Both the position numbers and the translations under genes were made by a program. Shown here in pieces: positions 1 through 5,975 of a stretch of 14,023 nt of DNA. The DNA lies in NCBI GenBank assembly GCA_964591275.1, contig CAZQAE010000106.1:1-14023 (forward strand), given 5' to 3'. Source of the DNA: G963674685 sp964591275 (GTDB lineage: Bacteria > Lernaellota > Lernaellaia > JACKCT01). Numbering within the stretch: the stretch's first letter is position 1; the number at the start of each line of letters is the position of its first letter. Under the pieces are notes generated by a model. The model did not search any database. It saw only the letters and a program-made list of their open reading frames with translations, and was not told where the DNA came from.

Positions 1-109
1 CATCGTCGTCATCATCGCCGACGCCTGCGCCGCCGCACGCTAAAAACGAGATCATTAAAGCCAGTAGAACCGAAAGCAGCCAGATTGAATAAACCTTGAA
101 ATTTCCCAT
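1..109 (-). CDS. lipoprotein, N-terminal part only (runs off left edge)
   Basis: Only the first 36 codons are in the window. They begin with ATG at 109 and read leftward off the edge. An AGGAGG ribosome binding site lies at 116-121, six bases from the start. The peptide begins MGNFKVYSIWLLSVLLALM, a charged start followed by a hydrophobic stretch. It then has a lipobox (F-L-A-C) with Cys at residue 25, and continues GGAGVG followed by at least five Asp. This is a classical signal-peptidase-II leader, so the mature protein should be lipid-anchored, with a Gly at +2 that does not resemble an inner-membrane retention signal. The Asp run is a low-complexity acidic tether that I associate with large surface lipoproteins of Deltaproteobacteria-like lineages. 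The function lies in the missing part and cannot be called. The gene shares an upstream motif with the next lipoprotein gene. Confidence 0.8.
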   Translation of the reverse strand, partial: MGNFKVYSIWLLSVLLALMISFLACGGAGVGDDDDD

Positions 110-134
110 AACGCGCCTCCTGTTTGTTTTGCCC

Positions 135-155
135 CCCCAAAAAAAAGGGGCGACA
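135..155 (-). repeat. C4-A8-G4-CGACA motif, copy 1, upstream of lipoprotein start
   Basis: On the plus strand this reads CCCC, eight A, GGGG, CGACA; three more C precede it. It lies 25 bases upstream of the ATG at 109 and would be in the 5' untranslated RNA or promoter region. A near-identical copy lies at 1578-1597, also just upstream of a minus-strand lipoprotein gene. In the minus-strand RNA it reads UGUCG CCCC U8 GGGG and could fold as a short C4/G4 stem with a U loop. A shared regulatory hairpin is one reading. A short duplicated sequence left by an insertion is another. Confidence 0.6.
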
Positions 156-161
156 CATGGC

Positions 162-249
162 CCGTCCTTGCGAACACCACATGCGCCCCTCCCATAGAGG
201 CGCACGTGCGATGAACACGGCGCTTATAGGCGGCGTCGTGCAAGGACGG
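162..249. repeat. nested stem structure, three-way-junction-like
   Basis: A perfect 10-bp inverted repeat, CCGTCCTTGC (162-171) and GCAAGGACGG (240-249), closes a region with two further stems. The first inner stem is 182-190 with 196-204: nine pairs including one G-U in the minus-strand RNA, but a C-A mismatch in the plus-strand RNA. The second is 216-223 with 233-240, where the wobble instead favours the plus strand; it shares base 240 with the outer stem. A perfect palindrome CGCACGTGCG sits at 201-210. On the plus strand the outer stem is followed by five T, like a terminator. It could be a small structured RNA, a leader of the lipoprotein gene at 109, or a palindromic repeat. No known RNA family is recognised. 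Confidence 0.5.
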
Positions 250-630
250 TTTTTCGCAACCAATCTTCGCGAATCATTCCGGTCGCGGGTCATCAATCCG
301 CCAGCCCCGGAGGGCAGGAACGATTCGGTCAGATGAGTGCGATTAGAATATTACAGCGCAGCGGAAAAATTTGCCAGTAGTTACTTGATGTAAAATGGGA
401 GCCAACGAGAAGGTGAGGACGGTGCGGCAAGCCAGGCCCGCCACATCGCCTTGGCCTGGGGAGATGCCCAGTAAACTCTGACCGGTCAGCGCTCTGTCTG
501 ACATAAATCAAAGTATCATCTGGTATCCATCGCATTGGCCGAGGGGGTTCTCAAGATGAGCCTGCTGCTGAGCTTTCGTTGCCATATTACAGAAATTATC
601 TAACATCACGCATCCGTTTATCTCAGAAAA

Positions 631-660
631 AACGGCGCGGAGAATCAAATCCGCGCCGTT
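631..660 (-). terminator. Rho-independent terminator after lipoprotein gene
   Basis: A perfect 11-bp GC-rich stem, AACGGCGCGGA (631-641) with TCCGCGCCGTT (650-660), encloses an 8-base loop. In minus-strand RNA it ends in a run of six U. It lies 33 bases past the stop of the minus-strand lipoprotein gene, so it should end that transcript and isolate it from the next lipoprotein gene. Confidence 0.9.
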
Positions 661-693
661 GAAAATTACGTCATATTGGAATCAGGATATTGC

Positions 694-1542
694 TCATTCC
701 TCGCCATAGGTAGTTCTGAACTGCGACGCGGTGATTCCAAGGGCACCCGGTATCGAAGTGGCTCTGCCCTTTTCCACCTTTAAGTTCCAAGAAAAGGTGG
801 CCTTTTTCAAAGGTGCGCCCGTTGAATCGACTTTTGTAACCAAGTCGAAAACCTTTAATTCGCCAGTCCCGGAACCTTTAAGGAGGTCGTAATCGAAAAA
901 CACGTACCCGCTGGCGTTATAGTTTGGAAGAACCCTTGTTGAAGCATCCAGTTTGGGCAACTTGTCCAACGCTCTCATCGCCGCTGCTAATGCTTCTTTT
1001 TCAACCGAAGCTTGTGATATTGGATTCGGTTGGTCCGTGGCGGGCCGACCCATTGCGGAAGGCATGGAACCCATTCCAGCAGCGCCTTGCTGGTTTACTG
1101 AGAATCCCATTGCAGCAGTGGGATTTAATGGGTTTCCTCCTGCAGGAATATAGGCGATTACAGTTCCATCGCCAATGCTTATTATGTGATCAGTGCCGTT
1201 ATGAATATCCACCTTGAATATGGGCAATGAACCTTTATCTTGAAGAGTTGGAAACAATTTTTCCCGAATGATTTCTTCCTCTCCAAATCCACAAACCCCA
1301 GGATTCATCTGCCTGGTTCTTACTATCGTAACAAATTCATCAGCGCCCATGCTGATTGGCGTCAACGTAACGGTTACGTTATCAAGCGTTTGCCTTTGCT
1401 GGTCTTGCTGTTCGAGTTGTAGTACGGCAACATCCAACGTGTCGAATAGATTCTCACGCCGCACCATTTTGGTCACGCCACAGCTCATCACCACCATCCC
1501 TATGATGAGCAAGGATGAAATAATTTTCTGGGACTTTGTCAT
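694..1542 (-). CDS. predicted lipoprotein of unknown function
   Basis: A 282-residue protein with a clear start: AAGGAG lies at 1551-1556, eight bases before the ATG. Residues 1-20 form a signal peptide (charged MTKSQK, then a hydrophobic core) ending in V-M-S-C with Cys at residue 21. The Met at -2 is unusual for a lipobox but the pattern is otherwise good. Mature residue +2 is Gly. The body has a beta-rich N-terminal part, a flexible middle rich in Gly, Met, Pro and Gln (about residues 133-175), a short charged helix (about 180-195), and a C-terminal beta-rich segment with YVFFDYDLL and TFSWNLKV. I do not recognise the family. The gene appears monocistronic, with its own promoter candidate, hairpin motif and terminator. 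It should be an envelope protein; no enzymatic motif is visible. Confidence 0.85.
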   Translation of the reverse strand: MTKSQKIISSLLIIGMVVMSCGVTKMVRRENLFDTLDVAVLQLEQQDQQRQTLDNVTVTLTPISMGADEFVTIVRTRQMNPGVCGFGEEEIIREKLFPTLQDKGSLPIFKVDIHNGTDHIISIGDGTVIAYIPAGGNPLNPTAAMGFSVNQQGAAGMGSMPSAMGRPATDQPNPISQASVEKEALAAAMRALDKLPKLDASTRVLPNYNASGYVFFDYDLLKGSGTGELKVFDLVTKVDSTGAPLKKATFSWNLKVEKGRATSIPGALGITASQFRTTYGEE

Positions 1543-1577
1543 CAGAACGTCTCCTTAATCTCCGTTAATACTTGACA

Positions 1578-1597
1578 CCCCAAAAAAAGGGGCGACA
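1578..1597 (-). repeat. C4-A7-G4-CGACA motif, copy 2, upstream of lipoprotein start
   Basis: Second copy of the motif at 135-155, with seven A instead of eight. It lies 35 bases upstream of the ATG at 1542. Here TGACA (1573-1577) and TGTCAA (1604-1609) also flank it, so the minus-strand sequence reads TTGACA, 11 bases, CCCC T7 GGGG, TGTCAA. That allows a longer stem-loop than in copy 1. If the promoter at 1621-1648 is correct, the motif lies in the 5' untranslated RNA. Confidence 0.6.
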
Positions 1598-1620
1598 TGC
1601 GACTGTCAATTTCATTCTGC

Positions 1621-1648
1621 ATGTTACTAAAAGTAAAGGCTTTGTCAA
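1621..1648 (-). promoter_or_regulatory. candidate sigma70 promoter for the lipoprotein gene
   Basis: On the minus strand TTGACA (1648-1643) is followed after 16 bases by TAACAT (1626-1621). The -35 is consensus and the -10 matches four of six. The predicted RNA would start near 1614 and carry a leader of about 70 bases containing the C4-A7-G4 motif. A second TTGACA on the same strand (1609-1604) has no usable -10. Confidence 0.45.
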
Positions 1649-1749
1649 TAACCACCAACCTGCCTTGTTGGATTGGAAGTATTAAACGGCGCAGATGGCC
1701 GACCAACGGAACATGAATCGGAACACATATTCTTGGTCTTTCCCCATGC

Positions 1750-4035
1750 TCACTTTCGCTTTCTAAACTCCCACGGCGCGACCGGATGGACATCGACCCA
1801 CAGGCCAGCCTTATTATCTCTCGCAGCCTTCTCCAACTGCTGTAGTTGTTTGTCGTCAGGCGCGTATTTCCGGTAATGCCAGGCCAGCTCTGCACGGACG
1901 AGTTCGTGGTTTAGCACCCGTCCATCTGGCAACACGATTTCGCCAATGGTTCGAGCGTAACGGTCTTTCCCTTTCACCGTCACTGTAACGTTTTTGGCTC
2001 CGACGAAATTCGCAGTGAATTTTTTGGCGCGGTTGCCGAACGCCTGCCGCTTCTCTGGACAGTCAATCCCGTACAACCGTATGCGATCCGGTTTTCCGTT
2101 TCGCATCACCTCAATCGTGTCGCCATCAAGGATGCGAACTGCCTTGCCGGTGAACTCTACCTGCACCGTTGCCTTCGGGTCGGAAGGCGTAATCATCGGC
2201 CTGGCCTCTGTCTCGTCGCAGGGCGGGTAGTATGGCGCGCACGCTGCGCTCAGCGGCGTACCGTCGCAACACTTACCCGAAGAATCCTTTGGCGACAAGG
2301 AGATTTCAGTCGTGAGCGGAAGATGCGGGCCGAGAATTGTAACCGGTGATTTGGCAACCACCTCAACCGGCGTAGATCGTCGATTCGGAGTACCGGCTAC
2401 CACTGCATCCGCGCCCTTCACGATCTCCATGACCGGCGCACCATCGTGGTCGTCGTCGTTGTCGACGGCATTATCGGCTCCGGCGGTTGTGGAGATGGTT
2501 GGCGTAAATGGTTTCCACCCCGCCGCACGCGCCTTTTCCGCCAAGGAGTCGAGTAGTGCGTTTGGATCAACCACCATCAGGCGATTACCTTGTTCGTCCA
2601 ACCCCTGGGCAAGGTTTTCGGCTATCTGGGCTTTTCGGCGCACGGCGTGAAGGTTTTTTCCGACCGGCCGCAACATCTTCCTGGCCTGGTACTCCGAACA
2701 ACCGAGACCGCAGATTTGTCGGCGCACATGTGTGAACGGCCCGACCCCCGTAACCGCCCACGACGCCAACTCCCTCTCCAACGCTTCGGCCTCTGCCGCG
2801 TCGATATTTCTCATGGGCGGTTCCAGATCAGTGCCCATATAACCGAGGCGCAGGGCCTCGAAGACCGTCCAGCCGTCCTCAATCACGCGCCGGATGACGA
2901 ACGCTTCCTGCCGGTGGACGGTATACGGCGTCAAGCCCAGGCCGATAAGGCTCTTTAGATCGTCCTTCAGAGCTTTGGACTTGCCGTCGGCGTCCAACGG
3001 GTATTCTGATGATGGCCGGTCGCCAACGGCTTCGATGCCACGATCATGACAATCGGCCAGCAGAGCGCGCAGGCGCGGGGCTATCCGTGGATATTTGCCG
3101 ATCTGGAACACTTCCTCGTCAGTCAATCCCTCCGGGTCGTACACTTTGTCCCACTTCAACCACCCCAAAATGACCTGTACGACGCCCTGGAAATCCAAGC
3201 TGCCTAGAACGGTGGGCAGCTTACGATCATGGCAAAACGGCGACAGGGCCGCCTCCAGGTCGTCGTCGTTCTGGATCGCGATCTCGATCTTGCCGACCAG
3301 GGTGGAGGGTGCATTAGGTGGTTGAGCACGTTTTCGCTCTTTGAGATCAATCCGGTAAATCCTGATAACTCGCGTCTCGCTTTTAGTCTTCATGCCGATG
3401 CCGCACTCTGAGTGGGGACGAGCTGGATCAGGGTGTGGGTATCGCTTCCCCTTGTACAAGTCGCCCAACGTATTGTATGCACGCAGCCCCTTGCCAACAT
3501 CCATGACACGATCCCACTCGTCTTCGCTCTCGATCTCGAAATGCACGGCCAGGTCGATCCGTGTGACCTGGCCTTCCCATGCGACGTGTTCGATACCCAA
3601 GGGCTTCAGCAGTTTAGCGAGCCTACGGGGGATGTTCGCCAACGCGGTCGGAGCCACCGGCACCGAGTTACGGGCGTACCCAATCACAGTGGCCGCCTCA
3701 AACTCGATGTGGATTAGTCCGTGCCTATGGCCACCGATATAGCCCCACACGCGCACCTGCTTTCTGTTCACCGCGCCCTGCAACGTCCAGCACTCCTCAG
3801 TCTCTGGGCGATCCCCCGGCTCCTGTCCCGGCTTCTCGACTACCCGGTGATCCGTCATTTTCCATGGCCGCCCCTTGAACCATTTCGGCGTCAGGTCTCT
3901 GTCCCAGTACGCTAGGTGGATCGTGTCGATGGATGCTACCGCTGGCCGTAGGCCGTGCTTGGTTAACGCCTCCGATCCCTTCAACGACGGGGGTAGTGGT
4001 GGTCGTTTTGGTCTCGGTTCGGCTTTTTTCTTCAT
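1750..4035 (-). CDS. replication-initiator-like protein fused to a C-terminal SNase-type nuclease domain
   Basis: A 761-residue protein. Residues 1-400 resemble phage/plasmid rolling-circle initiators (gene II/X or Rep_trans type): an early IDTIHLAYW strand, a TRIDLAVHF strand near 157-166, a basic RVIRIYRIDLKERKR stretch, and a helical RRVIEDGWTVFEALRLGY segment near 371-400. That assignment is by pattern and moderate only; I cannot assign the nicking Tyr. A possible helix-turn-helix lies near 443-465. After a flexible, Cys-containing linker (about 520-613), residues 630-761 form a staphylococcal-nuclease fold with all catalytic positions: D639, R653, D658, E661 and R695 in DRYAR. These cut DNA or RNA with calcium. 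An internal ATG at 2196 (M614), with AGAGG eight bases upstream, could also give a free 148-residue nuclease. A stop codon immediately precedes the ATG at 4035; the ribosome site is weak. It diverges from the cluster at 4416. Confidence 0.8.
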   Translation of the reverse strand: MKKKAEPRPKRPPLPPSLKGSEALTKHGLRPAVASIDTIHLAYWDRDLTPKWFKGRPWKMTDHRVVEKPGQEPGDRPETEECWTLQGAVNRKQVRVWGYIGGHRHGLIHIEFEAATVIGYARNSVPVAPTALANIPRRLAKLLKPLGIEHVAWEGQVTRIDLAVHFEIESEDEWDRVMDVGKGLRAYNTLGDLYKGKRYPHPDPARPHSECGIGMKTKSETRVIRIYRIDLKERKRAQPPNAPSTLVGKIEIAIQNDDDLEAALSPFCHDRKLPTVLGSLDFQGVVQVILGWLKWDKVYDPEGLTDEEVFQIGKYPRIAPRLRALLADCHDRGIEAVGDRPSSEYPLDADGKSKALKDDLKSLIGLGLTPYTVHRQEAFVIRRVIEDGWTVFEALRLGYMGTDLEPPMRNIDAAEAEALERELASWAVTGVGPFTHVRRQICGLGCSEYQARKMLRPVGKNLHAVRRKAQIAENLAQGLDEQGNRLMVVDPNALLDSLAEKARAAGWKPFTPTISTTAGADNAVDNDDDHDGAPVMEIVKGADAVVAGTPNRRSTPVEVVAKSPVTILGPHLPLTTEISLSPKDSSGKCCDGTPLSAACAPYYPPCDETEARPMITPSDPKATVQVEFTGKAVRILDGDTIEVMRNGKPDRIRLYGIDCPEKRQAFGNRAKKFTANFVGAKNVTVTVKGKDRYARTIGEIVLPDGRVLNHELVRAELAWHYRKYAPDDKQLQQLEKAARDNKAGLWVDVHPVAPWEFRKRK

Positions 4036-4415
4036 TTACTCTTCTAATGCAGGGCGATTGGCCACCTGTATCTTGACAAACCGGTCGCGTTTTCGCCGTT
4101 GCCATCGAACCGTGGAACATCGGGCTCCCTATTACCTTCGCCATGCGGGTCTCCACCGTGAGCAGAAAATCGCACAATGTGCCGGTTGGAGGCAAAAAGT
4201 GGCGGACATGAGGAAAAAAAGTTTAGGGCGCAAATCGGCGCATATTGCTCAAATTGAGAGTATTCACAGTTATTTCAGTCAGTTAAGCCCATTTCTGGAA
4301 TCTGCAAAAACCAGCGACGAATTTTAAGCTCCAACGAAGATAACCGGTGAGCAGAGAAGCGGCCAACAGTTGATCGCTTCTGCACTCAAACCGTTTTCTC
4401 AGGAGGATGAAAGAA
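4036..4415. other. divergent intergenic region of the element
   Basis: These 380 bases separate the minus-strand Rep-like gene from the plus-strand cluster. They must hold both promoters, and in a replicating element often hold the control region or origin. Visible structure is slight: CTCAAATTGAG (4248-4258), a 5-bp inverted repeat, and an AGAAGCG/CGCTTCT stem (4355-4361 with 4375-4381) in the leader of the 4416 gene. I see no convincing -35/-10 pair, no iteron array and no recognised nick site. Confidence 0.6.
4208..4327 (+). CDS. possible 39-residue peptide
   Basis: A short frame starting MRKKSLGRKSAHIAQIES and ending in SDEF. It is basic at the N-terminus and then reads like an amphipathic helix. 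The upstream GGCGG is a poor ribosome binding site. Its last codons and stop share the 11-mer GACGAATTTTA with the end of the frame at 5002-5253. It may be chance open frame in a control region; I include it only because its composition is protein-like. Confidence 0.2.
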   Translation: MRKKSLGRKSAHIAQIESIHSYFSQLSPFLESAKTSDEF

Positions 4416-4679
4416 ATGAGCGAGCAACACACTTACCATATGGCGACGGCGAACGACCTGGCCGCCATCTACCAGATCAGCCGGTTTTCTGTTCTTCGGG
4501 CGGCCCGCACGGGGTTGATCCCGTCGGTACGGATCGGCCGACTACTTCGGTTCGATGTGGCGAAGGTGCATGAAGCCCTGGAGTCGAAAAGCGCCTTCGT
4601 CACCGGCCAGGGGGATGCCGGTAATGGCGGTCTTGTCGATCTCAATGAGCAGCACACCGGTGAGGAGGTGACGAGATGA
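4416..4679 (+). CDS. excisionase-like helix-turn-helix DNA-binding protein
   Basis: An 87-residue protein. The upstream ATG at 4407 abuts AGGAGG (4401-4406), which is too close, whereas the ATG at 4416 lies nine bases after it, so the start is set at 4416. Residues about 12-55 (ATANDLAAIYQISRFSVLRA through GLIPSVRIGRLLRFD) match the small winged-helix (HTH_17/MerR-like) domain of phage and plasmid excisionases: an ISR-type recognition helix, a PSVRIGR wing and the RFD..KV ending. The C-terminal 30 residues are loose and polar. Such proteins direct integrase toward excision or repress a nearby promoter. It is the first gene of a plus-strand cluster and overlaps the next by four bases. No integrase is visible beside it, so a regulatory role is equally possible. 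Confidence 0.85.
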   Translation: MSEQHTYHMATANDLAAIYQISRFSVLRAARTGLIPSVRIGRLLRFDVAKVHEALESKSAFVTGQGDAGNGGLVDLNEQHTGEEVTR

Positions 4680-5005
4680 CAAAACCCAAGAAACAAAAGG
4701 AAAAGTTGCGTTTTACGTTCATTGTAAACGAATCAAGCGCCAATCCAGATGAGCCACTGCAATGCATTATAGATACCGTGCCATTTGATTTTGAGCCGGA
4801 GACCGATGGCTTGATGGAGTTGCGAGAGTACCCCTGCCAAAAATTCATGGACGCGACTCAAAGGTACTTCGTTGCCGAAAGAGGTGCTGCGACTTTGGAC
4901 GACACGAAGAATTTCATCATGGAGGTCAACAAATTTATATCGGCGATGCAATCGAATCCCGACTCATTCGGAGCCGGTACCGGTAAATCCGCCGAGGAAA
5001 AATGA
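4676..5005 (+). CDS. small protein of unknown function, translationally coupled
   Basis: A 109-residue soluble protein. Its ATG overlaps the preceding stop (ATGA) and GAGGAG lies just upstream, so translation is probably coupled. It has a basic N-terminus (MTKPKKQKEK), a beta-like stretch (LRFTFIVNE), an acidic middle (about 30-50), a helical region (about 70-93) and a polar tail. I recognise no domain, membrane segment or catalytic motif. Its place between an excisionase-like gene and an XRE-like regulator suggests an element-borne accessory role, but nothing in the sequence says which. Confidence 0.7.
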   Translation: MTKPKKQKEKLRFTFIVNESSANPDEPLQCIIDTVPFDFEPETDGLMELREYPCQKFMDATQRYFVAERGAATLDDTKNFIMEVNKFISAMQSNPDSFGAGTGKSAEEK

Positions 5006-5253
5006 TAGAGCGTCGGCGGAACTTCTCCCCACTCGGGGACGAGATCGGTGGGCATGAGCCCATCAATCAACGAAGGATTGGCCAGCGGCACCAGCAGAGC
5101 CCGATCCTCGCGCCCCTCGCCGGTGTCGAACCACTCCCGGGCGATGGACATGTCGTGATGAGGATGCGGCAATCACTGAAGAACAAGACGAAAAGAAAAA
5201 ATGCAGGGTCCGCCGAACTCCCTGGTAAGATAAGGGCTGAAGACGAATTTTAG
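5002..5253 (+). CDS. possible small basic protein; reading direction uncertain
   Basis: An 83-residue frame starting with an ATGA overlap at the end of the previous gene, with GAGG about six bases upstream. That placement argues for a real, coupled gene. The product is rich in Arg, Gln and Pro with a lysine-rich segment (KNKTKRKNA), resembles no family I know, and looks compositionally poor. The opposite strand is open over 4858-5172 and reads more like a folded protein (AREWFDTGEGREDRALLVP). The stretch may therefore carry a decayed minus-strand gene fragment rather than, or as well as, this gene. The sequence alone does not settle it. Confidence 0.4.
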   Translation: MIERRRNFSPLGDEIGGHEPINQRRIGQRHQQSPILAPLAGVEPLPGDGHVVMRMRQSLKNKTKRKNAGSAELPGKIRAEDEF

Positions 5254-5267
5254 GATCGAGGATTAGC

Positions 5268-5591
5268 ATGAAAGATTCAAACATCCAGTCCGAGAAGCTG
5301 TTGAACCCTACCGTGCAGCCTGTACGCACTTGTAAAGCTCCAGCCGAAATCCCGCCGGTCGGCGCAAGGCTTAGGGCAATCCGCAAACTTAAAGGTGTGG
5401 CGCTGGCCGATCTTGCAAAAAAGACTGGATTGGCGTTCACAACGGTGCAAGCTGTCGAGGTTAGAAGCGATCCAAAAATCTCTACGCTGTCGAAGATTTG
5501 CCAGGCGCTTGAGATACCGCTGATTGATGTACTGGATGAAGATCGGTTTGCCGCTGTCCTGCCGAAACTAGCGATGGAAAGCACGCCCTGA
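5268..5591 (+). CDS. XRE-family transcriptional regulator
   Basis: A 107-residue protein. Residues about 32-90 form a Cro/C1-type helix-turn-helix: GARLRAIRKLKGVALADLA, then KKTGLAFTTVQAVE as turn and recognition helix, then STLSKICQALEIPLIDVL as closing helices. The first 30 residues are an unstructured extension. CGAGG lies six bases before the ATG. It is the last gene of the plus-strand cluster, 14 bases after the preceding frame. Regulators of this type usually repress promoters of their own element, here most likely in the 4036-4415 divergent region. No toxin partner is adjacent, so an antitoxin role is not supported. Confidence 0.88.
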   Translation: MKDSNIQSEKLLNPTVQPVRTCKAPAEIPPVGARLRAIRKLKGVALADLAKKTGLAFTTVQAVEVRSDPKISTLSKICQALEIPLIDVLDEDRFAAVLPKLAMESTP

Positions 5592-5680
5592 TATTCAGTG
5601 AACCCTCTCCCCCGCACGTAATATTTCGCAAAATAAATATCCTATCGCTTAGAGAAAATAGGCTATCGCGCAGTTCTGTT

Positions 5681-5704
5681 TGCACAACTTTATGCACAAC
5701 TTTA
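5681..5704. repeat. perfect tandem 12-mer, two copies
   Basis: TGCACAACTTTA occurs twice head to tail, followed by another TG. Just upstream CTATCGC occurs twice (5642-5648 and 5663-5669) 21 bases apart, and CCTAT/ATAGG (5641-5645 and 5658-5662) forms an inverted pair. The cluster lies between the XRE gene and the terminator. It could be protein-binding sites, or a junction scar near the end of the element. Confidence 0.5.
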
Positions 5705-5731
5705 TGAAAACCAATGTATTACGACGATACA

Positions 5732-5766
5732 AAAGCCCCTGATTCTCCTTTAGAATCAGGGGCTTT
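5732..5766 (-). terminator. strong hairpin terminator downstream of tRNA-Arg
   Basis: A perfect 15-bp stem (5732-5746 with 5752-5766; core GCCCCTGATTCT) has a 5-base loop. In minus-strand RNA it ends in UUUU, eight bases past the tRNA 3' end, so it should end the tRNA transcript. It may also block plus-strand reading from the XRE gene, though the U run is shorter in that direction. Confidence 0.88.
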
Positions 5767-5773
5767 GGGCTTA

Positions 5774-5847
5774 TACGCCAGACAGGACTTGAACCTGCGA
5801 CCTGCGGATTAGAAGTCCGCTGCTCTATCCATCTGAGCTACTGGCGC
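5774..5847 (-). tRNA. tRNA-Arg (anticodon TCT)
   Basis: A 74-base cloverleaf on the minus strand. The acceptor GCGCCAG pairs with CTGGCGT (one G-U) and is followed by discriminator A. The D arm contains AGCTCAGATGGATAGAGC. The anticodon stem GCGGA/TCCGC encloses the loop CTTCTAA, giving anticodon TCT, which reads AGA and AGG. The T loop reads GTTCAAGTC. No CCA is encoded, so it must be added after transcription. The 3' end faces the element at 1.7-5.6 kb, the usual side for tRNA-targeted insertion. Confidence 0.97.
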
Positions 5848-5872
5848 AAACGCTACGCACTCAACCGCGCCC

Positions 5873-5902
5873 TGCATAGCACGGCTCAATTTTTCCTGTC
5901 AA
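5873..5902 (-). promoter_or_regulatory. sigma70-type promoter for tRNA-Arg
   Basis: On the minus strand TTGACA (5902-5897) is followed after 18 bases by TATGCA (5878-5873), or after 17 by CTATGC. The -35 is consensus. Transcription would start near 5866, about 20 bases before the mature tRNA. Confidence 0.65.
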
Positions 5903-5975
5903 CAAAATCTGCCATTATCCGCAAAAACTTCTGACGGCCAGGCCGATGCTCACGTCCGATCATGCGAATCCGAAT

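Larger units (their letters stand above)
110..693. other. gene-free stretch between two lipoprotein genes
   Basis: I find no convincing gene in these 584 bases; the open frames that cross it lack good start signals and protein-like composition. It holds the C4-A8-G4 motif (135-155), a nested stem structure (162-249), an inverted repeat CCAGGCC/GGCCTGG (432-438 and 453-459, 14-base loop), a perfect 12-bp palindrome CTGACCGGTCAG (478-489) and a Rho-independent terminator (631-660). It should contain the promoter of the lipoprotein gene at 109, but I see no clear -35/-10 pair on the minus strand. Confidence 0.7.

Noticed and set aside
135..1597. The two C4-A-G4 motifs as attachment-site repeats flanking an insertion
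   Set aside because: Both sit at similar distances before lipoprotein starts and no recombinase lies between them, so a shared leader element is the simpler reading; not excluded.
3797..4195. Minus-strand frame overlapping the Rep start in another phase
   Set aside because: Thr- and Pro-rich product with no family resemblance, no good start site, and an overlap with the supported Rep-like frame.
3875..4327. Plus-strand frame of 150 codons crossing the Rep gene start
   Set aside because: Its first two thirds are antisense to the Rep-like gene or sit in the control region; only the last 39 codons are kept, as a weak possibility.
4316..5252. Shared 11-mer GACGAATTTTA at the ends of two small frames (4316-4326 and 5242-5252)
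   Set aside because: Too short and too AT-rich to claim a duplication; the flanking bases differ.
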